A DNA stretch of 64,000 nt from an uncultured Bacteroidota bacterium (GTDB taxonomy: Bacteria; Bacteroidota; Bacteroidia; Flavobacteriales; Flavobacteriaceae). Shown here one piece after another: positions 49,574 through 57,754 of this stretch. Numbering within the stretch: the stretch's first letter is position 1; every line of letters starts with the position of its first letter. The stretch is from contig CACPQA010000006.1 of NCBI GenBank assembly GCA_902635965.1, positions 31,793-95,792 on the forward strand, written 5' to 3'. The position numbers and the translations under genes are program-made. Under the pieces are notes generated by a model. That model did no database searches, was not told the DNA's origin, and was given only the letters and a program-made list of their open reading frames with translations.

Positions 49574-50218
49574 TTAGGCCATTTTTTTTAAAAATGACTT
49601 TCTTCCAATTTTTGCAGTAATAAAATCTTTTTCTTTGGACCATCCTCTAGCCGGTGAATATTCCCTGCCATAAAAAATAATTTGTAAATGAAGATCATTC
49701 CATTTAGATTTAGGAAAAAGTCTTTTTGCGTCACGTTCTGTAACTTTCACATTTTTACCACTAGATAATCCCCACCTATACATTAATCTATGAATGTGGG
49801 TATCGACTGGAAATGTTTGAAATCCAAATCCTTGTGACATTACAACACTCGCTGTCTTATGCCCAACTCCAGGAAGTTTCTCCAATTCTTCGAATGTTCT
49901 TGGAACTTGTCCATCGTGTTTACTGATAATTATTTGTGATAATTTATGTATGGCTCTAGATTTAGCAGGTGACAAACCTATAGGCCTAATAATTTTTTTA
50001 ATTTCATTAACTGACAATGAGACCATATTTTTTGGGGTACTGGCTCTAGCGAACAAAATTGGAGTTATCTCATTCACTCTTTTATCTGTACTTTGTGCAG
50101 AGAGTAATACAGCTACAAGCAAAGTATATTCATCTGTGTGTTGTAATGGAACTGGTATCTCAGGATATAATTTACTCAAGTTTTTAATTATAAAATCTAC
50201 TTTTTCTTTTTTGGTCAC
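49574..50218 (-). CDS. nth: Endonuclease III homologue without Fe-S cysteines
   Basis: A 214-residue base-excision repair glycosylase/AP lyase. The helix-hairpin-helix LEKLPGVGHKTASVV carries the catalytic Lys (K121) and the Asp follows in FPVDTHIHRL (D139). The N-terminal VAVLLSAQSTDKRVNEITP is typical. E. coli Nth ends with four cysteines for a [4Fe-4S] cluster; here the same place reads GREYSPARGWSKEKDFITAKIGRKSFL with no cysteine at all, although helix and length are kept. So it is a cluster-free but apparently active enzyme. GTG start at 50218. Divergent from bcp. Confidence 0.94.
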   Translation of the reverse strand: MTKKEKVDFIIKNLSKLYPEIPVPLQHTDEYTLLVAVLLSAQSTDKRVNEITPILFARASTPKNMVSLSVNEIKKIIRPIGLSPAKSRAIHKLSQIIISKHDGQVPRTFEELEKLPGVGHKTASVVMSQGFGFQTFPVDTHIHRLMYRWGLSSGKNVKVTERDAKRLFPKSKWNDLHLQIIFYGREYSPARGWSKEKDFITAKIGRKSFLKKMA

Positions 50219-50226
50219 TATTTTTG
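50219..50226 (+). promoter_or_regulatory. TAnnTTTG promoter box for bcp
   Basis: TATTTTTG, exact consensus, 17 bases before the bcp ATG and immediately beside the GTG start of the divergent nth gene. Confidence 0.5.
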
Positions 50227-50243
50227 TATTAAAATATTAAGAA

Positions 50244-50702
50244 ATGAATACTTTAAAAGTAGGGGATAAGTTACCAAATTTTAGTTTAAAAGACCAAGAC
50301 GGATTAATTCATAAAAACTCTCATTACAATGGAAAAAAACTAATTGTTTTTTTCTATCCTAGGGCAAACACCTCTGGATGTACAGCCGAGGTTTGTGATC
50401 TAAGGGATAACTACCAATTTCTGAAAGATAAAGGCTATTCTCTATTGGGGGTAAGTGCAGATAACCAAAATGCGCAAATGAAGTTCCATCAAAATAATGA
50501 TCTTCCGTTTCCCTTATTGGTAGATGAAAATAAAGAGCTAATAAAATCTTTTGGTGTTTGGGGTAAAAAGAAATTTATGGGCAGGGAATACGATGGAATT
50601 CACAGAATGACATTCATAGTTAACGAGAAAGGAATAATAAATAATGTATTTGAAAAAGTTAAAACTAAGGAACACTCAAATCAAATCATAAGTGTTATCT
50701 AA
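50244..50702 (+). CDS. bcp: Thioredoxin-dependent thiol peroxidase (Bcp/PrxQ)
   Basis: A 152-residue peroxiredoxin. The active site is FFYPRANTSGCTAEVCDLRD with peroxidatic C46 and resolving C51 five residues later, the atypical 2-Cys PrxQ arrangement. SLLGVSADNQNAQMKFHQNNDLPFPLLVDEN and GIHRMTFIVNEKGII are also typical. It removes H2O2 and organic peroxides in the cytosol. Its stop overlaps the convergent 50695 gene by eight bases. Confidence 0.97.
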   Translation: MNTLKVGDKLPNFSLKDQDGLIHKNSHYNGKKLIVFFYPRANTSGCTAEVCDLRDNYQFLKDKGYSLLGVSADNQNAQMKFHQNNDLPFPLLVDENKELIKSFGVWGKKKFMGREYDGIHRMTFIVNEKGIINNVFEKVKTKEHSNQIISVI

Positions 50703-52113
50703 AACCAAACATTCTATTTTTTTTAATAATTTCTGGAATTCTTTTTGGTAGAAATTCTTCCCAATCATTATTTTTATGCCTTATCATTTCTAAAACTTTT
50801 CTTGAAAAAATATCTAAGTATTTGATTTCAAAATCCGTTATATCAATAATCTTTCCATTGTATTTAAAGAATTTGTAAAACTCTTTCATTCTATTTTCAA
50901 GTTTTAAATTTTCACTATTTATTATCTTTCCATCTTTAGTCTTATTTGGGTATAAATAGATCTTTAGATTGTTGTGAAACATTTTTCCAAAGGCCTCTAA
51001 AATACCTCCATCAAGATCTTCATAGTAATGTTCATCAAAGACCTGAACCAAATTATTTACACCCATACATAAGCCGAGCTGTTTTTGGGTGTATCTAGAC
51101 AGATAATCTACTAGTTTATAGTATTCTTTAAAATTAGAGATCATAACTGTGTGACCCATAGAGCACAACAATTTGGCCCTATCCATAAAATCAATTTCAT
51201 CTATTTCTCCATCTGACAACAGGTTAGATAATGTAATTTCAAAAATCACTAAATTTTTTTCTTTTTTAACTAATGGTTCTTTTAAAAACATATTTAGAGA
51301 TTTTTCATACATATCAACATTAACCTTTGTAACAGGTCTGAAACTACCCCTTATAGTCAATATATTTTTCTTGTATAATTCCGCAGCAGGAAGTATATTA
51401 TTTCCCTCTTCATTAAACATTACTGCTTGTGTCATCCCGTTTTTAATTAGTTGCAAGCTCATTAATCTATTGTCAATTTGTTTAAAAAGGGGACCCTTGA
51501 AATTAATGGTGTCAATTTCAATGGCATCTTTGTCAATATGGTCATATAAATATTTTAACAATTTCCTTGGTTCATTATTTTTATAAAAGGCACCATATAT
51601 GAGATTAACACCCATAATTCCTAAAACTTCTTGTTGAAGCCTAGCTTCCGATTGATGAAATCTTATGTGTAATGTTATTTCACTGTACTCTTCATCCGGC
51701 TTTGTTTGAAAGCGAATACCCATCCATCCATGTCCTTTAAATTTTTTAGCAAAATCGATGGTTGCTACTGTATTTGCATATGTGAAAAACATTTTTTGAG
51801 GATTTTTTTTTCTTATCCTTGTTTCTAGAAGATCAATTTCATGATCTAACATTTTGTCTACTCTGCCTTCAGTAACGTAGCGTTTATCAATTTCTTCACC
51901 ATAAATGTTATCACTAAATGTTTTATCATATGCTGATATTGTTTTGGCAATGGTCCCAGAAGCACCCCCTATCCTGAAAAATTGTCTTGCAACTTCTTGC
52001 CCAGCTCCAATTTCAGCAAAAGTACCATAAATTAAACTATTCAAATTTATACGTAAGGCTTTTGACTCAGTTGACGGTCTATTTTCAATTTCAGTTTCAC
52101 CTGGTAGACTCAT
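50695..52113 (-). CDS. Large conserved cytosolic protein of unknown function
   Basis: A 472-residue soluble protein; ATG at 52113 (MSLPGETEIEN) is preferred over an upstream start at 52158 because a TAGATTTG box lies between them. Blocks that look conserved: LIYGTFAEIGAGQEVARQFFRIGGASGTIAKTISAYD, MFFTYANTVATIDFAKKFKGHGWMGIRFQ, LLKYLYDHIDKDAIEIDTINFKGP, LSNLLSDGEIDEIDFMDRAKLLCSMGHTVMISNFKEYYKLVDYL. No catalytic motif is recognised. Homologues with the same opening are known to me from many flavobacteria without a verified role; automatic names vary and should not be trusted. Confidence 0.75.
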   Translation of the reverse strand: MSLPGETEIENRPSTESKALRINLNSLIYGTFAEIGAGQEVARQFFRIGGASGTIAKTISAYDKTFSDNIYGEEIDKRYVTEGRVDKMLDHEIDLLETRIRKKNPQKMFFTYANTVATIDFAKKFKGHGWMGIRFQTKPDEEYSEITLHIRFHQSEARLQQEVLGIMGVNLIYGAFYKNNEPRKLLKYLYDHIDKDAIEIDTINFKGPLFKQIDNRLMSLQLIKNGMTQAVMFNEEGNNILPAAELYKKNILTIRGSFRPVTKVNVDMYEKSLNMFLKEPLVKKEKNLVIFEITLSNLLSDGEIDEIDFMDRAKLLCSMGHTVMISNFKEYYKLVDYLSRYTQKQLGLCMGVNNLVQVFDEHYYEDLDGGILEAFGKMFHNNLKIYLYPNKTKDGKIINSENLKLENRMKEFYKFFKYNGKIIDITDFEIKYLDIFSRKVLEMIRHKNNDWEEFLPKRIPEIIKKNRMFGFR

Positions 52114-52125
52114 AATTTTTTTTTT

Positions 52126-52133
52126 CAAATCTA
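52126..52133 (-). promoter_or_regulatory. TAnnTTTG promoter box (50695 gene)
   Basis: The minus strand reads TAGATTTG 13 bases before the ATG at 52113. It implies a leader of only a few bases. Confidence 0.5.
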
Positions 52134-52162
52134 CAAAGATTGTAGAATTTATATACAAAGTT

Positions 52163-52170
52163 TACCTTTG
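52163..52170 (+). promoter_or_regulatory. TAnnTTTG promoter box (52176 gene)
   Basis: TACCTTTG lies 5 bases before the GTG at 52176. Transcription would begin at or next to the start codon, predicting a leaderless mRNA. Confidence 0.5.
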
Positions 52171-52175
52171 AATTA

Positions 52176-52946
52176 GTGATAGATATAATTTTTTTAGGAA
52201 CAGGTACTTCTCAAGGTGTCCCGATAATTGGAAGTGAACACCCTGTATGTAAAAGTCAAAATCAAAAAGACAAAAGATTAAGAGTATCTGTAGCTCTTAA
52301 GTGGGGGAAATTTTTTTTTGTTATTGATTGTGGACCTGATTTTAGACAACAAATGTTAAATTGTCGAACTAATAGTCTAGATGGCATATTGTACACACAC
52401 GAGCATGCAGACCATACAGCAGGTTTAGACGATATTCGCCCATTTTATTTCAAGCAAGGAAAGATCGACCTTATTTTAACTAAAAGGGTTTTTTCTTTTT
52501 TAAAGAAACGATTTGATTACATATTTGATAACGAAAACAAATATCCCGGAGCCCCATCTGTCAATATCAAAATCATCAATAAAAATCAAAAATTTATTCT
52601 AGGTGATAAAGAAGTAGTTCCTATAGAAGTTATGCATGGTAAATTACCGATACTCGGTTACAGGATTGATAATTTTGCATATTTAACAGATGTAAAATCA
52701 ATATCAGATAATGAAATTTTAAAATTAAAAAATTTAGATGTTTTAGTTCTTAACGCTTTAAGAAAAGAAGAACATCATTCACATTTAAATTTAAAGGAAG
52801 CATTGTCTTTGTCGGAAAAAATTAATCCTAAAAAAACATTTTTTACTCATATAAGCCATCACATGGGTTTTCATGACGAAATTCAAAAAACACTGCCAAC
52901 TAATACCTATATTGCTTACGATAATCTTTCAATAAAATCAAGATGA
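52176..52946 (+). CDS. MBL-fold hydrolase (PhnP-like)
   Basis: A 256-residue metallo-hydrolase. It opens with FLGTGTSQGVPIIGSEHPVC, has FVIDCGPDFRQQML, and the zinc motif YTHEHADHTAGLDDIRPF (H75, H77, D79, H80). Later come a His in VEVMHGKLPILGYRI-type text (here IEVMHGK), VLNALRKEEHHSHLNLKEAL and FFTHISHHMG. The blocks match PhnP/ElaC-like phosphodiesterases, probably acting on cyclic or nucleotide phosphodiesters. GTG start sits just behind a promoter box, and the stop overlaps the next ATG by four bases. Confidence 0.93.
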   Translation: MIDIIFLGTGTSQGVPIIGSEHPVCKSQNQKDKRLRVSVALKWGKFFFVIDCGPDFRQQMLNCRTNSLDGILYTHEHADHTAGLDDIRPFYFKQGKIDLILTKRVFSFLKKRFDYIFDNENKYPGAPSVNIKIINKNQKFILGDKEVVPIEVMHGKLPILGYRIDNFAYLTDVKSISDNEILKLKNLDVLVLNALRKEEHHSHLNLKEALSLSEKINPKKTFFTHISHHMGFHDEIQKTLPTNTYIAYDNLSIKSR

Positions 52947-53425
52947 TGCTAAATAAAATTTTAATTTATTTATTAGGCTTTATTTTTTTAATCATGATTT
53001 TTTTAACCATTAACTACACTAAAATTACGGATTTGAACATTTCAAATTCAAAAATTTTAAATAAAAAAATTGATTCTTTACAAATGAGGTACGAATTACT
53101 AGATAAAAAGTTTAAAGATGAAATTTATTTTTCTTTAGATGATAATCAAGAAGCCTTAAAATATTTTAATGATTTTGAAATTGATTCACTTAGTCTATAT
53201 ATAAAAGATCAACTTTATGAAAAAAATTTTATAAAAAATTCAGACTTTTTTGTGCCTGTATCAAATGCTGACAATAAATATTTGATTAATAAGATTAAAA
53301 TATTGAATCATAAGTGGATAATAGCTGATTTTTCAAATGGAAGTAGGTGGGGGGAAATGTGGATTGAATTTTACTTTAACAAAAATAAAATAGTGTTTAA
53401 TGTGAAAGATTACTTTCTTTACTAA
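52943..53425 (+). CDS. Membrane-anchored protein of unknown function
   Basis: A 160-residue protein with one N-terminal helix (ILIYLLGFIFLIMIFLTINY), a coiled region (SKILNKKIDSLQMRYELLDKKFKDEI) and a small globular end (LNHKWIIADFSNGSRWGEMWIEFYFNKNKIVFNVKDYF) that looks like a short beta domain. Not recognised. It overlaps the MBL hydrolase stop by four bases, so they are co-translated. Confidence 0.68.
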   Translation: MMLNKILIYLLGFIFLIMIFLTINYTKITDLNISNSKILNKKIDSLQMRYELLDKKFKDEIYFSLDDNQEALKYFNDFEIDSLSLYIKDQLYEKNFIKNSDFFVPVSNADNKYLINKIKILNHKWIIADFSNGSRWGEMWIEFYFNKNKIVFNVKDYFLY

Positions 53426-53438
53426 AAAAACCTATTTT

Positions 53439-54080
53439 TTAATTTTTATTGAGCCATTCAATTATATCTTTTAAATTTTCATTATTTATTTCATGACCAG
53501 AGTCATACTCCTTGAAAATAATATTAATATTATTTTTTTCTAGAGATTGTATACCTCTTCGAGCCCAATGAATTGGGATTACTAGGTCGTTTATTCCATG
53601 GCTAGAAAAACAGTTTAAATTAAATTTTGAACTTTTATCAGGTTCTGTTAATTCAGTGTTGTAAAATCCACTTAACGGAATAATATTCTTAATTAAATCT
53701 GGATTTTCTATACCTAAGGACCAACTTAAAATTGCACCTTGACTAAAACCTAAAAGTGATACTCTTTTATCTTTATAACCCAAATCTTCCATATGGAGTA
53801 AAATATCATTAAGAATTATTTTCTTTGACTTTATAGCCTCATTATTATCTATCCAATTATCAACAGTATTTTCAAAATTTATGGAATACCATGCATATGA
53901 ACCAAATCCCAGTGAAATTGGAGCTCTAAATGAAATTATTATATAGTTGGATGGAATAAATTCTTTTAAAGAAAATAAGTCATCATCATTACTACCATAC
54001 CCGTGTAGTAAAAATATAACCTCTAATTCACCTTTTTTTTTGCTTGGTTTACTGATTTGATATGATAGCTTTTTATTCAT
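53439..54080 (-). CDS. Phospholipase/carboxylesterase-type hydrolase
   Basis: A 213-residue alpha/beta hydrolase of the small carboxylesterase/acyl-protein thioesterase family. Marks: FLLHGYGSNDDDLFSL (23-38), FRAPISLGFGSYAWYSI, nucleophile LLGFSQGAILSW with S113, IPLSGF, SHGINDLVIPIHWARRG with the Asp, and YDSGHEINNENL with the His. Substrate unknown. The ATG overlaps the upstream dihydroorotase-like stop by four bases, so they share a transcript. Confidence 0.92.
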   Translation of the reverse strand: MNKKLSYQISKPSKKKGELEVIFLLHGYGSNDDDLFSLKEFIPSNYIIISFRAPISLGFGSYAWYSINFENTVDNWIDNNEAIKSKKIILNDILLHMEDLGYKDKRVSLLGFSQGAILSWSLGIENPDLIKNIIPLSGFYNTELTEPDKSSKFNLNCFSSHGINDLVIPIHWARRGIQSLEKNNINIIFKEYDSGHEINNENLKDIIEWLNKN

Positions 54081-55333
54081 TCAGGAGTGTAGTGAAATTT
54101 GTTTTCATTTATGCAACCATATACTTCTCCAATAATTTCCATACCAACAAAAGCGCAATTTTTTGAAGTAGAAAGAATCTTATCTGAACTAAATGTATTT
54201 CTCTTTGATGGATCAAAAAAAGTCAAACAAGCTTTTGCACCTATTTCAATTTTTGGTTTTTCTAAACTAAAAATGGATCTACCTTTTGTAAGTAGATCAA
54301 TTACCTTTTCAATTGAAAAAATTTTATTCAGAAGACCAAACATAGTTTCTAAGGATATTGTACCATATTCTGCAGAATTAAAATCAACTTGCTTAAGTTC
54401 TGGATTTATAGGCTGATGATGGGAAGTAACAATGTCAATTGTACCGTCTAAAACACCTTCTTTCAACATTTTTTGGTCTTCTTTGTTTCTAATAGGAGGA
54501 AATAATTTATAATTTGAGTTAAACCCGTCAAGAATATCATCATTGAAAATCAAGTTTGCTATTGGTACACTCGTAGTAATATTCAATCCATTTTTTTTTG
54601 CATTCCTGATAATTTCTACACTTTCTGAAGAAGAGATATATGGGATGTGAATTTTTCCTCCTGTGTACTCAAGAATGCTAATATCCCTTTTTATTTGAAT
54701 TGTTTCGGCAATTGATGGAATCGATGCCAAACCCAATTCAGTGGATTTTATTCCTTCATTAACCGTTCCATCGAGATTTATGTATGGGTCTCTAGGAGTT
54801 GATATAATTAAACCATCAAAACATTGAACATAAAGTAGAGCAGATTTTAACAGATTTGGATTTTTAATTGGAGTTAGAAAATCTCCAAAGGCAACGGCTC
54901 CTCCTTGATGTAAATCAAAAAACTCGGTCATTTTTTTCCCCTTTCCATCAATACTTAAACAAGCAATTGGATGAATTTTGCAAGGAAATTCATATTCATG
55001 ACTTTTTAGAAAACTTAAAATTGAATTATTATCAATTTTTGGAAAAGTATCTGGCTGAAGACAAATATCTGTAAATCCGCTATGAGAGGCTGTTTTTAAA
55101 CCGTTTTTTATTGACTCTCTGTCTTCAAAACCAGGTTCTCCAAAACAAACACTAGAATCAAACCATCCAGTTGATACATGTAAATTCTTTTTGGAAATAA
55201 TTATTTCTGCAGAAGAATTTATACTGCTTGAAATGTCTTTTATTTTTCCATTTTCTATGAAAATATCAACTGTTTTAGTGTGAAATGAACTATTACGTTC
55301 CAAAACGGTTGCACTTTTTAAAAGAATCTTCAT
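54077..55333 (-). CDS. Dihydroorotase homologue lacking metal ligands
   Basis: A 418-residue amidohydrolase-fold protein, end to end similar to dihydroorotase. The first metal motif, DxHxHxREPG in active enzymes, reads DSSVCFGEPG (residues 59-68), so both His and the substrate Arg are replaced. Later ligands also seem changed: YIPYISS-type text (HIPYISSSES) instead of a His-containing strand and TSHHQP instead of TDHAPH. It is therefore probably non-catalytic, like the PyrC' subunit that supports aspartate transcarbamoylase in Pseudomonas. I recall the same substitutions in other flavobacteria, so it is a lineage feature. It is translationally coupled to the esterase gene. Confidence 0.9.
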   Translation of the reverse strand: MKILLKSATVLERNSSFHTKTVDIFIENGKIKDISSSINSSAEIIISKKNLHVSTGWFDSSVCFGEPGFEDRESIKNGLKTASHSGFTDICLQPDTFPKIDNNSILSFLKSHEYEFPCKIHPIACLSIDGKGKKMTEFFDLHQGGAVAFGDFLTPIKNPNLLKSALLYVQCFDGLIISTPRDPYINLDGTVNEGIKSTELGLASIPSIAETIQIKRDISILEYTGGKIHIPYISSSESVEIIRNAKKNGLNITTSVPIANLIFNDDILDGFNSNYKLFPPIRNKEDQKMLKEGVLDGTIDIVTSHHQPINPELKQVDFNSAEYGTISLETMFGLLNKIFSIEKVIDLLTKGRSIFSLEKPKIEIGAKACLTFFDPSKRNTFSSDKILSTSKNCAFVGMEIIGEVYGCINENKFHYTPE

Positions 55334-55392
55334 ACTTGTATGTAAATTTACTAAACCAGTCCCTAAACGTTCATATATTTCAAATAAAAAGT

Positions 55393-56166
55393 TTAAAACT
55401 TCTCAAAAACTCCTAGCCCAAATAGAGCGAAATCATACTTAACTGGATCATCAGAATTGAATTTTCTTAAGTAATAATCGAGTTCTAAAGTTGCTTTAAA
55501 ATCATTTTGATTACGTTTTAAAATTCTTAATTTTCTAGCAACTCTTCCTGTGTGAATATCAAGTGGACAAGATAATTGCCGAGTATTTATTGAATTCCAT
55601 AGTTCAAAATCGACTTTCTTTTTCTTTGATCTAACCATCCATCTTAAAAACATATTAATTCTCTTTGCGGCAGAACCTTTTAGGGGATCTGAAATATGTT
55701 TTTTAGTTCGATTTTTATGAGAGATAGAGAAAAATATTTTCTTCATTTGATGTACCGAATCAGCCATATTTTCACTCATCTTGTTTGTTTTAAATATATT
55801 TTCAAGTCCGTTATGATTTTTATATATATTTTTCAATGATTTTACAAAAAAAGTTAGGTCAGTTCCATTGAAAGTTCTATGAACAAATTTTGATAGAGGT
55901 ATTAAGTCTGTTTTAGAATGATTACATATAAAATCATAAGGAGAAAAATCCATCATCTTCATAATTTTTTTGGCGTTTTTAAGAATTATTTTTCTTTGGC
56001 CCCATGATATTGTGGAGGTTATAAAAGCACTTATTTCTATATCTTCTTTTTTTGAAAAAAGATGAGGTATCGAAATAGGATCACTTTCAATAAAATTTTG
56101 ATTTTCATATAAATCAGCCTTGTAATCTAGAAATGATTTAATTTCATCTAGGTTTAATTTTGCCAT
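55393..56166 (-). CDS. TIGR02757 family protein
   Basis: A 257-residue protein. Recognisable TIGR02757 blocks: DPISIPHLFSKKEDIEISAFITSTISWGQRKIILKNA, FVHRTFNGTDLTFFVKSL, KRINMFLRWMVRSKKKKVDFELWNSI, CPLDIHTGRVARKLRILKRNQNDFKATLELDYYLRKFNSDDPVKYDFALFGLGV. The helix-rich end with a D-HTGRVAR motif looks like a DNA glycosylase-type (HhH) fold, but function is unproven. ATG 56166 is preferred to the TTG at 56172. It overlaps the LolD-type ATPase gene by 23 bases. Confidence 0.92.
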   Translation of the reverse strand: MAKLNLDEIKSFLDYKADLYENQNFIESDPISIPHLFSKKEDIEISAFITSTISWGQRKIILKNAKKIMKMMDFSPYDFICNHSKTDLIPLSKFVHRTFNGTDLTFFVKSLKNIYKNHNGLENIFKTNKMSENMADSVHQMKKIFFSISHKNRTKKHISDPLKGSAAKRINMFLRWMVRSKKKKVDFELWNSINTRQLSCPLDIHTGRVARKLRILKRNQNDFKATLELDYYLRKFNSDDPVKYDFALFGLGVFEKF

Positions 56167-56815
56167 CTGCAAGTTTTACTATTCTATCAGATATTTTTGA
56201 TAATTTTTTATTGTGAGTTACAATTACAAATGTCTGACCAAATTCATCTCTTAATCTAAAAAATAATTTATGTAAATCATCAGCGTTTTTAGCATCCAAA
56301 TTTCCACTAGGCTCGTCAGCAAATATAATTGAAGGATTATTTATTAGTGATCTAGCTACGGCTACTCGTTGCTTCTCGCCTCCTGAAATGTTTCTAGGAT
56401 TGCTATATTTCAAATCAACTATATTTAAAATTTTAAGAATTTCTGTAGCCTTTGTTATCAGTTCGGTTTTACTTTGTTTTGCAATTAATCCAGGAATTAT
56501 AATATTTTCAATTACGTTGAATTCATACAACAATTCATGAAATTGAAAAATAAATCCCAAATGATTGTTTCTAAATTTTGCCATATTATTTGAGGTCATT
56601 TTGGTAATATCCACATCCATTATTTTAAGTGATGTTTCTTTATGATTATCCGTTTTCATTAAAGTTCCCAAAATACTTAACAAAGTTGTTTTTCCCGCTC
56701 CGGATGGACCACATATTGAAACTATTTGAGATTTTTTTATTTTCAGAGAAGGGATATCTAACACAACTTTGTTTTCATAACTTTTTTTTAATTTTTTTGC
56801 CTCAATCACTATCAT
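56144..56815 (-). CDS. ABC transporter ATP-binding protein (LolD-like)
   Basis: A 223-residue ATPase with Walker A GPSGAGKTTLL (36-46), LGFIFQFHELLYEFNVIENIIIPGLI with the Q-loop, signature ISGGEKQRVAVARSL, Walker B IIFADEPSGNLD and H-loop IVTHNKKL. The FQFHELL and EPSGNLD text is that of the LolD/MacB-type family, which extracts lipoproteins or exports substrates together with a permease encoded elsewhere. No permease gene is adjacent here. Confidence 0.94.
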   Translation of the reverse strand: MIVIEAKKLKKSYENKVVLDIPSLKIKKSQIVSICGPSGAGKTTLLSILGTLMKTDNHKETSLKIMDVDITKMTSNNMAKFRNNHLGFIFQFHELLYEFNVIENIIIPGLIAKQSKTELITKATEILKILNIVDLKYSNPRNISGGEKQRVAVARSLINNPSIIFADEPSGNLDAKNADDLHKLFFRLRDEFGQTFVIVTHNKKLSKISDRIVKLADGKIKPR

Positions 56816-56875
56816 AATTTACATCCAAATTACAATATTTTAGATCTTCTTTTATATTTTTAATATTAAATGTAA

Positions 56876-57412
56876 ATGATGGCGAATAATGGGACGATTT
56901 ATTTAGGTGGAGGCTGTTTTTGGTGTATTGAAACTATTTTCTCTCGGGTTAAAGGAGTAGAGGAAGCTATTTCTGGTTATATGGGAGGAGACCAAGAGAA
57001 TGCAAATTACAAAGATGTATGTTCGGGAAATACAGGTCATGCTGAGGTTGTAAAAGTTGTTTTTAATAATAATATTATTAGTTTATCAAAAATTTTAGAT
57101 ATTTTTTTTCACGTTCACGATCCAACCTCATTAAACCGACAAGGAAATGACATTGGAACTCAATACAGATCAGTAATTTTTTATTCCACTGAACTACAAT
57201 TAAAAGAGATTGAAAATAAGCTATTAAAGATTAGAAATAAGGAGAAAAGTGAAATCGTAACTGAAGTTAATAGTCAAATGAATTTTTTTCAAGCCGAAGA
57301 TTATCATGTTAATTATTATAATTTACATGAAAACCAACCTTATTGTAATTTAGTCATATCTCCAAAAATAACCTCTTTTAAAAAAAAATTTAAGAATTAT
57401 ATAAAAGATTAA
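56876..57412 (+). CDS. msrA: Peptide methionine sulfoxide reductase A
   Basis: A 178-residue MsrA that reduces S-sulfoxides of methionine. Active site GGGCFWCIE (C14 catalytic, C17). YMGGDQENANYKDVCSGNTGHAEVVKV, HDPTSLNRQGNDIGTQYRSVIFY and FFQAEDYHVNYY are all conserved. The protein begins with two ATG codons in a row. No msrB fusion. It converges with the DUF6787-like gene directly at the stop codons. Confidence 0.97.
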   Translation: MMANNGTIYLGGGCFWCIETIFSRVKGVEEAISGYMGGDQENANYKDVCSGNTGHAEVVKVVFNNNIISLSKILDIFFHVHDPTSLNRQGNDIGTQYRSVIFYSTELQLKEIENKLLKIRNKEKSEIVTEVNSQMNFFQAEDYHVNYYNLHENQPYCNLVISPKITSFKKKFKNYIKD

Positions 57413-57754
57413 TCATTTTTTTGTGTTGGAAAAGAACTTTCCAAAACCTATTTTTATCAATATTTTTTTTTCTAGTTCCCAAAAAAAAGAAAACTGAAAA
57501 AAAATAAAACCAAAAAAAAGTAAGAGCAATTGGTAAATAGGAAAAATAATTAATAATCTTAAACTCCAATAAAAAATATCACCCAAAAATAAATTATTGA
57601 ATATTTCACGATTAAAGCCAAAGTAAAAGAGGACCGGTTTAGCCAATTTTAAAGAAAAGGAACCTGTTAAACCAAATACTACAAAAATTAAAAATAATTG
57701 AAAATTTGATCTAATATTCCACTTAGCTTTGAGATAGACTAACCATCTTTTCAT
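57413..57754 (-). CDS. Small membrane protein, DUF6787-like
   Basis: A 113-residue protein with two predicted helices (residues 19-45 and 64-92) and a conserved-looking opening WLVYLKAKWNIRSNFQLFLIFVVFGLTGSFSLKLAKP. The pattern agrees with DUF6787 of Bacteroidetes as I remember it, role unknown. Four-base overlap with the end of serA makes it part of the serC-serA transcript. Confidence 0.78.
   Translation of the reverse strand: MKRWLVYLKAKWNIRSNFQLFLIFVVFGLTGSFSLKLAKPVLFYFGFNREIFNNLFLGDIFYWSLRLLIIFPIYQLLLLFFGFIFFQFSFFWELEKKILIKIGFGKFFSNTKK

Noticed and set aside
49574..50218. nth as a pseudogene because its Fe-S cysteines are missing
   Set aside because: The frame is full length, catalytic Lys and Asp are intact, and the C-terminal sequence is ordered rather than decayed.
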